DNA of 26,674 nucleotides from the NCBI GenBank assembly GCA_038234815.1, contig JBBQSU010000037.1:1-26674 (forward strand). Reading direction: 5' to 3'. Numbering within the stretch: the stretch's first letter is position 1; every line of letters starts with the position of its first letter. Both the position numbers and the translations under genes were made by a program. The notes below the pieces were generated by a model, which was not told the DNA's origin, searched no databases, and worked only from the letters and a program-made list of their open reading frames with translations. Positions 1 through 7,500 of the stretch are shown one piece after another. The DNA comes from JBBQSU01 sp038234815. GTDB taxonomy: Bacteria > Planctomycetota > Phycisphaerae > Tepidisphaerales > Tepidisphaeraceae.

Positions 1-97
1 GTAATTTCCGCGGGCATGAATACTCCAATACGAATCAATGTTGAATCAATGACAGTGCATCAGGCAGACGTCATTGGCAGGCATCAATTCCTTAACT

Positions 98-1081
98 TCA
101 CCTGTAGCAGACGTCTTTCACCGTCGCGACAATCCGATCGACGCTCGGCATCATTGCTTCTTCTAAATAATGATTGAACGGGACCGGAATTTCGTCGCTA
201 TGGATATACTCGATCGGCGCGTCGAGGTGATCGAAAAGCGGCTTGTGCAGCTTCTGCACAATCCCTGCTCCCATTCCGCAATAGCCCCAGTCTTCGTCTA
301 CAATCACTAGCCGGTTGGTCTTCTTCACGCTCTGCACGATGGTGTTCACGTCCAGCGGGCGAAGCGAACGCAGGTCGATCAGTTCGACATCGATATCTTG
401 GTCGGTCGTCAGTGCCTCCACCGCCGCACGCACCACCCGCTGAAGTGGCCGGCCATAGCTCAACAGCGTTACGTCCTTGCCCGGCCGCTCGATATTGGCA
501 ATCCCGATCGGCAGGAGATATTCCTCGGTTGGAACTTCCCCCAGATCGTTGAGCATCTTTTCGGATTCGAGAAATATCACCGGGTCGTCGCAGCGAATGG
601 CGCTTTTAAGCAGTCCCTTGGCTTCATACGGCGTACTCGGGGCGATTACGATCAACCCGGGAATCCGGGCATACACCGATTCCATCCGGTGGCTGTGCGT
701 GGCCCCAAGTTGATGCGCGATGCCATTGCCCCCGCGGAAAACCACTGGGCATTTGTACTGCCCGCCCGACATATAGCGGATGTTGGCCGCATTGTTCACG
801 ATTTGGTCAATACACACCCATGTAAACGACCAGCTCATGTATTCGATGATCGGCCGCAAGCCCATGCACGCCGCTCCCACGCCCAGGCCACTAAAGGCCG
901 CCTCCGAAATCGGCGTGTCGATGATCCGCATCGGCCCGAACTTGGCCAGCATCCCCTCGGAAACCTTATACGCGCCGTTGTATTGCGCAACTTCCTCCCC
1001 CATCAAAAACACCGTTTCGTCGCGCTCCATCTCCTCAGTCATGGCCGCGCGGAGAGCTTCTCGGAGTTGAATCACTGGCAT
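98..1081 (-). CDS. pdhB: Pyruvate dehydrogenase E1 component, beta subunit
   Basis: This 327-residue protein is the beta subunit of the thiamine-diphosphate E1 enzyme, which decarboxylates pyruvate and passes the acetyl group to the lipoyl arm of E2 in the cytoplasm. The N-terminal part (GEEVAQYNGAYKVSEGM, then PISEAAFSGLGVGAA near residue 60) is the typical E1-beta pyrimidine-binding region. FRGGNGIAHQLGATHSH and the C-terminal transketolase domain (VELIDLRSLRPLD, VDEDWGYCGMGAGI) also match, and the length is normal for the family. The ATG is preceded by AAGGAAG about 11 nt upstream. It lies 52 nt downstream of the alpha-subunit gene and is probably cotranscribed with it. A branched-chain 2-oxoacid or acetoin dehydrogenase subunit is possible, because these families are close. 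The E2 gene expected next would lie beyond the window; the first 97 bases hold nothing recognisable. Confidence 0.93.
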   Translation of the reverse strand: MPVIQLREALRAAMTEEMERDETVFLMGEEVAQYNGAYKVSEGMLAKFGPMRIIDTPISEAAFSGLGVGAACMGLRPIIEYMSWSFTWVCIDQIVNNAANIRYMSGGQYKCPVVFRGGNGIAHQLGATHSHRMESVYARIPGLIVIAPSTPYEAKGLLKSAIRCDDPVIFLESEKMLNDLGEVPTEEYLLPIGIANIERPGKDVTLLSYGRPLQRVVRAAVEALTTDQDIDVELIDLRSLRPLDVNTIVQSVKKTNRLVIVDEDWGYCGMGAGIVQKLHKPLFDHLDAPIEYIHSDEIPVPFNHYLEEAMMPSVDRIVATVKDVCYR

Positions 1082-1133
1082 ATTTGGCGCTTCTTCCTTT
1101 CAAATACCGGTGCGGACTAGAACGGATCGTCTA

Positions 1134-2174
1134 TCACTTTGGCTCAAACGGATATTTCTCGGCCAGGATGTCGTCGAAACGCTCTTCCAGCGCCGGATGC
1201 GCGTCCTCGTCGGCCTGACGAATTGCCTCGGCCACTGTGTTGCTCACCTCGTCCTGCAATTCCTCGATGTGGTCGTCGGTCAGCAGCCCTTTTTCTCGCA
1301 AACGCACCTCATAAATCACGATCGGATCGCGCGTTCGCGCTTTTTCCATCTCGTCTTTCGTGCGGTATTTCATCGCGTCAGACATTGAGTGCCCACGGAA
1401 GCGGTAGGTGTCGGCCGAAAAGTAAGTCGGCCCTTCGCCCCGGCGGGCACGTTCCACCGCCTGGCCAAAGCCTTCAATCACCGCGTCCAGGTCATTGCCG
1501 TCCACGTGCAGCGCCGGCATGTCATAGCCCGATGCGCGCAGGGCAAGATCCACCTCGGCACTGGCCCGTTCCACCTGCGTACCCATCGCCACGCCATTAT
1601 TTTCGATGATGAACAGCGCCGGCACCTTCAGCAGGCTGGCCATGTTCAGGGCTTCGTTGTGCGTCCCCTGGTTGATCGCGCCATCGCCGAACAGGCAGAA
1701 GGTCACGCCATTGGTTTTCTTATACATCTGGGCAAACGCGAACCCCAGGCCCAGCGGGATGTGCCCGCCCACGATCCCATGCCCACCATGATTACCGATC
1801 TCGGCATCAAAAAAGTGCATCGACCCGCCCTTGCCCTTGCTGCACCCGGTGCGCTTGCCGAACAACTCGGCCATGCACTCCCGCGGGGTCATCCCCAGCG
1901 CCAGGCTGTGCCCGTGACACCGATACCCATTCACCAGCGCGTCCTTCCCCTTCTCAAACAGCGCCGCGATCCCCACTGCGATCGCTTCCTGTCCGCTATA
2001 CAAATGGCAGAAACCCCCGATCTTCTGTCCCGGCTTGGTATATTCCTGAAACGTGCGCTCCTCAAAACGCCGAATGAGCATCATCGTCCGCAGACGCTGC
2101 CGCTCCAGCTCGCCGTTGCCCGCATCGGCCTTCTTCGCCGAAGGCTTTTTCGCCGTTTCACTTACAACTGCCAT
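1134..2174 (-). CDS. pdhA: Pyruvate dehydrogenase E1 component, alpha subunit
   Basis: This 346-residue protein is the alpha subunit of the heterotetrameric E1 enzyme. The thiamine-diphosphate motif begins with GDGAINQGTHNEALN (GDG at residues 163-165) and ends at IIENN near 189-193. RFRGHSMSDAMKYRT further on matches the E1-alpha active-site loop. A lysine- and alanine-rich N-terminal tail (about residues 8-20) precedes the conserved core. An ATG six codons upstream (2192) is open, but the start at 2174 is preferred because GGAG sits 8 nt before it. The gene comes first in a two-gene unit with the beta subunit. The substrate could be another 2-oxoacid, which the sequence alone does not settle. 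Confidence 0.93.
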   Translation of the reverse strand: MAVVSETAKKPSAKKADAGNGELERQRLRTMMLIRRFEERTFQEYTKPGQKIGGFCHLYSGQEAIAVGIAALFEKGKDALVNGYRCHGHSLALGMTPRECMAELFGKRTGCSKGKGGSMHFFDAEIGNHGGHGIVGGHIPLGLGFAFAQMYKKTNGVTFCLFGDGAINQGTHNEALNMASLLKVPALFIIENNGVAMGTQVERASAEVDLALRASGYDMPALHVDGNDLDAVIEGFGQAVERARRGEGPTYFSADTYRFRGHSMSDAMKYRTKDEMEKARTRDPIVIYEVRLREKGLLTDDHIEELQDEVSNTVAEAIRQADEDAHPALEERFDDILAEKYPFEPK

Positions 2175-2250
2175 TTCTTGGTCTCCGAGCAATTGGGTTG
2201 ATTGCTGATTGGCCCCCGTGACGCTTGTATGTCACAGAGGCAGACACTCC

Positions 2251-2279
2251 AGTTTAGGAAAAAAATCACCCGGTATCAA
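2251..2279 (-). promoter_or_regulatory. Candidate sigma70-type promoter for the E1 genes
   Basis: Read on the minus strand, TTGATA (2274-2279) and TAAACT (2251-2256) are separated by exactly 17 nt, and the spacer contains a run of seven T. Transcription would begin near 2244, about 70 nt before the E1-alpha start. Just downstream lies a dyad, GTGAC-N8-GTCAC (2218-2235), in the early transcribed region, where a repressor could sit. Both are read from sequence; function is inferred. Confidence 0.4.
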
Positions 2280-2645
2280 TCGCACCTGTCTTGTATCTTG
2301 ATCGCCAATCGCCAATTGCCGGGCGTAGCGCGTCATTGTGGCGATTTTGACAAAAGGGGCATTGCTCTAAGCACGGATAATCATCATAGGCATGTATTTC
2401 AGCGGGATATTGTGCGGAACTTCTGGCGGGACAGAAGAGTCGGCGGTGCTTGACGTGTGCCGTTTGACCGCGGCGACCCAAGCAGCGCCGCCAGGCAAGG
2501 GAATGGCCTACGCGCCACCGACGTCGGCGCAAGCAGCGGAGCTTCAAACCTTTTTCTTAGGCCCAGTTTGTGATTTCATTCGTATCAGAGCATGATTGTC
2601 TTTGCACAATCCAAAACGTCGCCGTTGAAACCTCAGGAGACACCA
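2280..2645. other. Intergenic region between divergent E1 and ankyrin genes
   Basis: No convincing gene is seen. Open frames here have arginine-rich compositions without recognisable motifs. A TTGACA at about 2348 has no -10 element at a normal distance. A short inverted pair, GCGGCG (2470-2475) and CGCCGC (2486-2491), has no following T-run. The last 54 bases are in frame with the ankyrin gene from an ATG at 2592, but the ATG at 2646 has the better ribosome binding site, so this stretch is treated as leader. Confidence 0.5.
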
Positions 2646-3326
2646 ATGCCTATTCCGCAACCCTTCGTTAGCCTCGTCGGGCGCTCCTTTCTTTCCCGTA
2701 TCGGCCTTGCCATGCTGCTCTTGCTGGCTTGGAGCGGCCTCGCCTTCTGCGGCGAGATTCACGACGCGGCCGAGAAAGGCGACTTGGATAAGGTTAAGTC
2801 GCTGCTTAAAGCCGATCCTGATTTGGTTTATAGTAAAGGCGAAAAGGGCGAAACACCTTTGCACGATGCAGCGCTTATGGGCCACAAGGCCGTGGCGGAA
2901 TTGCTGCTGGCCAGTAAGGCCGACGTCAACGCCAAGGACAAAAGCGGCAGGACGCCTTTGCACTTGGTAGCGGGTGGAGGCCACAAGGACTTGGCGGAAT
3001 TGCTGCTGGCCAGCAAGGCCGATGTCGACGCCAAGGCCAACAACGGCGTGACGCCTTTGCACTTTGCAGCGGCTACGGGCCGCAAGGACGTGGCGGAATT
3101 GCTGCTGGCCAGTACGGCCGACGTCAACGCCAAGGACAACAACGGCTGGACGCCTTTGCAGTGGGCAGCGCGTTATGGCCACAAGGCCGTGGCGGAATTG
3201 CTGCTGGCCAGCAAGGCCGATGTCAACGCCAAGGCAAACACCGGCTCGACGCCTTTGCACCTTGCAGCGACTTCGGGCCACAAGGACGTGGTGGAATTGC
3301 TGCGCGAGCACGGCGGCAAAGAATAG
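2646..3326 (+). CDS. Secreted ankyrin-repeat protein
   Basis: This 226-residue protein has an N-terminal export signal and about six ankyrin repeats of 33 residues. The signal has a basic region (GRSFLSR), a hydrophobic core (IGLAMLLLLAWSGLAF) and possible cleavage near residue 35. Repeats start around residues 37, 67, 100, 133, 166 and 199, each with the TPLHLAA and AELLLASKADVNAK signatures. Ankyrin stacks bind other proteins; the partner is unknown. The start at 2646 is chosen because AGGAGA lies a few bases upstream and the protein then begins with a clean signal peptide; an in-frame ATG at 2592 would add 18 residues. The cysteine at residue 35 (LAFC) is a poor lipobox, so a lipoprotein is possible but not favoured. 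It stands alone, with a tandem array downstream and the convergent pst genes beyond. Confidence 0.85.
   Translation: MPIPQPFVSLVGRSFLSRIGLAMLLLLAWSGLAFCGEIHDAAEKGDLDKVKSLLKADPDLVYSKGEKGETPLHDAALMGHKAVAELLLASKADVNAKDKSGRTPLHLVAGGGHKDLAELLLASKADVDAKANNGVTPLHFAAATGRKDVAELLLASTADVNAKDNNGWTPLQWAARYGHKAVAELLLASKADVNAKANTGSTPLHLAATSGHKDVVELLREHGGKE
2844..3326 (+). repeat. Near-identical 99-bp tandem modules inside the ankyrin gene
   Basis: The string GGCC(A/G)CAAGG recurs at 2880, 2979, 3078, 3177 and 3276, an exact 99-bp period matching one 33-codon ankyrin repeat. Long stretches around GTGGCGGAATTGCTGCTGG and GCCGACGTCAACGCCAAG are almost unchanged between copies at the nucleotide level, including third codon positions. 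That suggests recent module duplication or gene conversion. Confidence 0.85.
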
Positions 3327-3506
3327 CCGCCGAGTGCGGGCGCGGAAAAGCCGGGGGGAAGCGTGTACGCGCCCGCCGAGTTTCTCGTTCGTTGGGTTGG
3401 TCACGCGGTGGGCGGGTTCGTTCATCTTACATGCTGATGCCGACGCTCTAAATTCCCGCGTTACCTTTCGAGGATTCGATTGAAACGCGCGCGCCCTCAG
3501 TCCAAA

Positions 3507-3992
3507 CGCTAGCGCTTTCGGTTCAAAAGCGCACGCTTTCAAGTCTAATCCACGCGCGTTCGGCTTGAACCTGTCTGGTTTCGGTCGAGGCCATTTAGGT
3601 TTGACATGAAATCATTTGCGTTTGAGTTGCAGCCATATAGTTTCGACCCGAAACGATTTGTTTCGCCTTGAAATCATTTGAGTTTGAGTTGAAACAACAT
3701 AGTTTCGACTTGAAACGATATAGTTTCGACTTGAAACCATATAGTTTCGACTTGAAACTATATAGTTTCGACTTGAAACCATATAGTTTTGACTTGAAAC
3801 CATATAGTTTCGACTTGAAACCATATAGTTTTGACTTGAAACCATATAGTTTTGACTTGAAACGATATAGTTTCGACTTGAAACCATATAGTTTCGACTT
3901 GAAACCATATAGTTTCGACTTGAAACCATATAGTTTCGACTTGAAATCATTTGAGTTTGAGTTGAAACAATATAGTTTTGACTTCAAGTTCT
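3507..3992. repeat. 21-bp tandem array with alternating GTTTC/GAAAC half-sites
   Basis: Twelve units of exactly 21 bp run from 3699 to 3950. The consensus is ATA, then GTTTC, GACTT, GAAAC, then CAT, with a few substitutions (TTTC/TTTT; CCAT/CGAT/CTAT). Diverged units continue on both sides: at 3595, 3616, 3637, 3658 (20 bp) and 3678 on the left, and at 3951 and 3972 on the right. A TTGAGTTTGAGTTGAAACAA unit occurs at both 3678 and 3951, bracketing the core. Further left, 22-bp segments starting at about 3507, 3529, 3551 and 3573 keep the TTTCGG...TTGAA skeleton in decayed form. Because 21 is divisible by 3 and the unit has few stops, long open frames appear on both strands with heptad products such as SFDLKPY or FKSKLYG. 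These are probably by-products of the repeat, although translation is not excluded. There are no spacers, so this is not a CRISPR array. Confidence 0.9.
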
Positions 3993-4273
3993 TTGGTTGA
4001 ATCTCGCTCATCGCAGTTTTCAGGCAAGCGACGCGGGTTTTTATTTGGCGGGGACATTTCATCGCGGGAAAAGCGCGGAATCTTGTTCAGCCTCGTCCCG
4101 ATCCATTCGATTCATAGAGTGTGGCGCAGCGGCGTAATTTCGCGTCCCCGCGCGATCTTGTGGCCGCGTTGTCATCTTCCTGTGCTTCACTCGCCACTGA
4201 GAACACGTGGGACATTGAGGCACGAGTTGACAACAAAGACTACAACGATGGAAAAGAGTCTTAACGTGACCGC
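3993..4273. other. Intergenic region between the array and pstA
   Basis: This stretch lies between the tandem array and the convergent pstA stop. I see no gene with recognisable motifs and no terminator hairpin with a T-run. No part of a pstB or phoU coding sequence is present on either strand. Confidence 0.45.
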
Positions 4274-5224
4274 TCAATCGGCGCGTTTTCCGCGGGTGGC
4301 GAAACGGATGGCCAGGTTGAGGACGAAGATCAGGGCAATCAGGACGAGCACGCCGGCCCAGGCCAGTTCGTTCTGCGCGCGGTACGGACCGCGGGCGTAA
4401 TCGTAGATCTGGACGGTGAGCGAGGGGAAGGGATAGGACAAATCGCTGGGGTGGATATACCCGGGGCGGCCCGCAGAAGGGGCGCTAAAGAACGGCAGGA
4501 ATCGGCTGCCCAAAGCGGTAAACAGCAGGGGGGCGGTTTCGCCGGCCACACGGGCGATGGCCAGCATCACTCCGGTGACAACGCTTCCTGTCGCGGAAGG
4601 AATCACCACCTGAAGGATTGTGCGGGCCTTGCTTGCTCCCAATGCGATCGAGGCCTGTCGGTAGCTATCGGGGACAAGACGGAGCATTTCCTCGGTCGTG
4701 CGGGCGACAATGGGGACCATGATAAATGCCAGTGCCAGTGCGCCAGCCCAGCCGTTGTATCCGCCATTGGGCAGTATCTGCCAATCGCGGCTAAATAAAT
4801 GCAGATGCCCATCCCAATACGAAAGCGGCGCAACGAGCAGCTCATACCCGAGGATGCCGACGACGATACTGGGCACGCCGGTGAGAACATCGCAGACGAA
4901 CCGCACGGGGGTGGCGAGCTTAGAATCGGTGTCGTATTCGGCCAGATAAACGCCTGCCAGCATTCCGATCGGGATGCCCAACAGGCTGGCCATGATAACC
5001 AGGGCAAAGGTGCCAGCCAGCGCGTGCAGCATTCCGCCGGGCGCGTTGGGATCGCCACTAGGAAGTTGCGTGAAGAATTCCAGTGAGATCGCCTTCCAAC
5101 CAATGCTGACGAGGTAACCGCTAACCCAGACGAGCATGGCGATGATGAGCACGGTCAGCGCGATGCACAGGCCGTACATGACCTGACTGGTGTGGCGGGC
5201 GATGGCATCGTGGTTCAGTTTCAT
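4274..5224 (-). CDS. pstA: Phosphate ABC transporter permease PstA
   Basis: This 316-residue inner-membrane protein is one of two permease subunits of the high-affinity phosphate importer. Hydrophobic segments include ALTVLIIAMLVWVSGYLV near the N-terminus, ALVIMASLLGIPIGMLAGVYLAEY, VLTGVPSIVVGILGYELLV, GWAGALALAFIMVPIVA and a C-terminal WAGVLVLIALIFVLNLAIRF. The ATPase-contacting EAA-type loop is visible as RQASIALGASKARTILQVV. It follows pstC by 23 nt with no obvious Shine-Dalgarno sequence, so translation may depend on coupling. The expected next gene, pstB, is absent. Confidence 0.93.
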   Translation of the reverse strand: MKLNHDAIARHTSQVMYGLCIALTVLIIAMLVWVSGYLVSIGWKAISLEFFTQLPSGDPNAPGGMLHALAGTFALVIMASLLGIPIGMLAGVYLAEYDTDSKLATPVRFVCDVLTGVPSIVVGILGYELLVAPLSYWDGHLHLFSRDWQILPNGGYNGWAGALALAFIMVPIVARTTEEMLRLVPDSYRQASIALGASKARTILQVVIPSATGSVVTGVMLAIARVAGETAPLLFTALGSRFLPFFSAPSAGRPGYIHPSDLSYPFPSLTVQIYDYARGPYRAQNELAWAGVLVLIALIFVLNLAIRFATRGKRAD

Positions 5225-5247
5225 ACGTTGCGATCGTTAAAAAAACA

Positions 5248-6324
5248 TTAGTGGGCTGCGGCGCTGCGGGCATTCTTACCGACGACCAGGTACCGGGCGA
5301 CGACGTTAAACAGCAGACTCATCAGCAGCAGAACCAGCGCCACTTCGGCCAACGCCGAACGGTGGGCTTCGCCCGTGGCTTCGGCAAATTCGTTGGCCAG
5401 CAAACTGGACATGGTTTGGGCCGGGGCGAACAGGGATGACTTGATCTGCATGTTGTTGCCGATCACCATCGCCACGGCCATGGTTTCGCCCGAGGCCCGG
5501 GCCAGCCCCAGCATGACCGCGCCGAAAAGTCCGCTCCGACTGAACTTAAGCATCTCCGCGGCGCTCTGCCACCAGGTTGCGCCCAAAGCGACCGCGCCTT
5601 CCACCTGCGCCCGCGGAACGGCGCGAAGCACGTCGCGCGACATCGCAGTGATGATCGGCAGTATCATCACCGCAAGCACCAGCCCGCCACAGAACATATC
5701 CCGGCCACTCGGTGAACCGTCAAAATGAAGAAACCCGAGTCCCGGAATGACGGCAAACAGTTTATTAAAGGGCGGTTCTACGTGGTTTTGCAGGAGCGGG
5801 GCCAGCACGAACAATGCCCAGATGCCGTAGGCGATACTGGGAATGGCTGCAAGAAGTTCAATCAGAAACGAAACGGGAGGGACCATCCATCGCGGGGCGA
5901 TGCGCGTCAAGAACAAGCTGGCGGCAAAACTAATGGGAATCGCCACCACCAGCGCGATGATGGAACTGACGGCGGTGCCGTAGATCACGGGCAGAGCACC
6001 GAAAGCCGGGCGAATGGTCTGCATCACCACTTCCCCGTCTTCCAATTGCACCTTCCCGTCGGAACCTTTGACGGGGATATACAGCTCGTTGGGCCGCCAT
6101 TCGGAACTGGTCAAAAAGCCCATGCCAAATTCGCGGATGCTGGGCAGGGCCGACGAAAAGAGGACAAAGAGAAGCGCGCCAAGCATCAGGAGGATGCACA
6201 AGGCGCTGCCGAAGGTGAGAATCCGCATCACTCGATCGGCGCTGAAAAGGCGATTGCCCCGGCGCATCAGAGACGGACCGAAGTCCGTCTCCGATGCCAT
6301 CGAGGTCGATAGATCAAGACTCAT
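5248..6324 (-). CDS. pstC: Phosphate ABC transporter permease PstC
   Basis: This 358-residue inner-membrane protein pairs with PstA to form the phosphate channel. After a cytoplasmic N-terminus, the first membrane segment is ILTFGSALCILLMLGALLFVLF. A periplasmic stretch with SSEWRPNELYIP follows, then typical permease segments (GALPVIYGTAVSSIIALVVAIPISFAA and others). The EAA loop is EGAVALGATWWQSAAEML, and the segment RASGETMAVAMVIGNN is characteristic of PstC. The start ATG overlaps the pstS stop in a 4-base ATGA, indicating translational coupling. Length is slightly above typical PstC because of the periplasmic insert. Confidence 0.93.
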   Translation of the reverse strand: MSLDLSTSMASETDFGPSLMRRGNRLFSADRVMRILTFGSALCILLMLGALLFVLFSSALPSIREFGMGFLTSSEWRPNELYIPVKGSDGKVQLEDGEVVMQTIRPAFGALPVIYGTAVSSIIALVVAIPISFAASLFLTRIAPRWMVPPVSFLIELLAAIPSIAYGIWALFVLAPLLQNHVEPPFNKLFAVIPGLGFLHFDGSPSGRDMFCGGLVLAVMILPIITAMSRDVLRAVPRAQVEGAVALGATWWQSAAEMLKFSRSGLFGAVMLGLARASGETMAVAMVIGNNMQIKSSLFAPAQTMSSLLANEFAEATGEAHRSALAEVALVLLLMSLLFNVVARYLVVGKNARSAAAH

Positions 6325-7388
6325 TCAGCACCCATGAGCGGCTTGCCGTCCCAAGTCAGCCCATGGAGCGCCTCGGCGGCCTTCTTCTGCACGCCGTCGC
6401 TTAGTGGGGCGTAGTCCAGTTCACCGGCGGTCCGTTGACCTTCGGTGGTAGCCCACTTCAGGAAATCAACCAAAGCCTTGGCCTTGGACTGTTCCTTTAG
6501 GTAGTTCAGTTCCTTGTAGACGATGATGTAGGTGAACGCCGAAATCGGGTAGGCATTGTCACCGGCTTGGTTCCAGATGTTCACCGAGAGGTGTTCCGGT
6601 GCCTTCATCTGATCCAGCGCCCCCTCGCCGGCCGCCGAAACGGTATCAGACGAGGCCTTGACGAACTTGCCCGACTTGTTTTGCAGCAAGGCGAAGGGAA
6701 TCTTGTTGGCGTTCGCGTAGTTCACTTCGATATAGCCGATCGAACCCTTGGTGCCCTGCACCACCGCCGTCACGCCATCATTGCCCTTGCCACCCTGGCC
6801 GACGGGCCACTTGACCTGCTTGCCAGCGCCGATCGAGCCGGCGTAGTCCTCGCTTTGCGTGATGAGATAGTTGGTAAAGACGAACGTGGTTCCGCTGCCG
6901 TCGGTCCGCCACACGGGGGTGATGCCGATGTCGGGAAGCGCGACGCCTTCATTAAGGGCGGCAATCTTCGCATCGTTCCACTTGGTGATCTTTCCCTGAT
7001 AGATTTCGGCCACGATCGGGCCGGAAAGCTTCAGGTCGCCGCGCAGATCGGGCAGACTGTAGGCCAGGACGACGGCCCCGGCGCAAGTCGGGATGTGAAC
7101 GATCGACGCGCCGGCTCCAGCCATTTCCTTCTTGTTCATCGGGGCGTCTGAACCGGCGAAGTCCACTGTCTTTTCGGTAATGCCCTTGATCCCGCCGCCC
7201 GAACCGATCGACTGATAATCAATCTTGACGTCGGGGTGGCTCTTCTGATAATCGGTGACCCACTTTTGATAAAGCGGGTTGGGGAACGTAGCCCCGGCAC
7301 CTTGCAGTCGGGTTTCGGCCATCGACACACCGGCACCCAGCGCAATCGCCAGACCGGCTAAGGATTTCATTAAACGCGTCAGCTTCAT
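6321..7388 (-). CDS. pstS: Phosphate-binding periplasmic protein PstS
   Basis: This 355-residue protein captures phosphate outside the inner membrane and delivers it to PstCA. The mature protein begins after a signal peptide (MKLTRLMKSLAGLAIALGAGVSMAE, cleavage likely after SMA). Phosphate-binding loops are visible as GAGATFPNPLYQKW, SIGSGGGIKGI, DFAGSDAPM and RTDGSGTTFVFTNYL. An ATG 16 codons upstream is open, but the start at 7388 is chosen because AAGGAG (7397-7402) lies a normal distance before it and the signal peptide then starts properly. There is no lipobox, so it should be freely periplasmic. It is first in pstS-pstC-pstA and follows a Pho-box-like element, so phosphate-starvation control is expected. 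Confidence 0.94.
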   Translation of the reverse strand: MKLTRLMKSLAGLAIALGAGVSMAETRLQGAGATFPNPLYQKWVTDYQKSHPDVKIDYQSIGSGGGIKGITEKTVDFAGSDAPMNKKEMAGAGASIVHIPTCAGAVVLAYSLPDLRGDLKLSGPIVAEIYQGKITKWNDAKIAALNEGVALPDIGITPVWRTDGSGTTFVFTNYLITQSEDYAGSIGAGKQVKWPVGQGGKGNDGVTAVVQGTKGSIGYIEVNYANANKIPFALLQNKSGKFVKASSDTVSAAGEGALDQMKAPEHLSVNIWNQAGDNAYPISAFTYIIVYKELNYLKEQSKAKALVDFLKWATTEGQRTAGELDYAPLSDGVQKKAAEALHGLTWDGKPLMGAE

Positions 7389-7467
7389 CTGCTTGCTCCT
7401 TCCATGCATGGAGAATAGAAATGAGGACACCCTCACTTCATTTCCGATGTTGATGCTAAGCAGCGAT

Positions 7468-7495
7468 TGTTAACAAACTATTAAGAGTTGGTTAG
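7468..7495 (-). promoter_or_regulatory. Candidate Pho box, three direct repeats with 11-bp period
   Basis: Read towards pstS, CTAACC (7490-7495), TTAATA (7479-7484) and TTAACA (7468-7473) follow one another with 5-bp linkers, an 11-bp period. PhoB and PhoP response regulators are known to bind direct repeats of about this period, and the TTAACA half-site resembles the Bacillus PhoP type. The element is about 80 nt upstream of the pstS start and ends 5 bases before the divergent release-factor-like gene. Binding is inferred. Confidence 0.45.
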
Positions 7496-7500
7496 CACTT

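Noticed and set aside
2346..2380. Promoter for the ankyrin gene with TTGACA
   Set aside because: The nearest TAATCA is 25 bases away, well beyond the 16-18 base range.
2266..2547. Minus-strand frame of 93 codons in the E1-ankyrin gap
   Set aside because: Arg-, Trp- and Cys-rich composition, no recognisable motif and no ribosome binding site.
2544..3542. Long minus-strand frame antisense to the ankyrin gene
   Set aside because: Its repeats mirror the 99-bp ankyrin modules, and the plus frame has the signal peptide, Shine-Dalgarno sequence and ankyrin motifs.
3507..3992. CRISPR array
   Set aside because: Units follow one another directly with no unique spacers, the unit is only 21 bp, and no cas gene is nearby.
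4059..4277. Minus-strand frame of 72 codons between the array and pstA
   Set aside because: No motif, no ribosome binding site, and no resemblance to the missing pstB or phoU.
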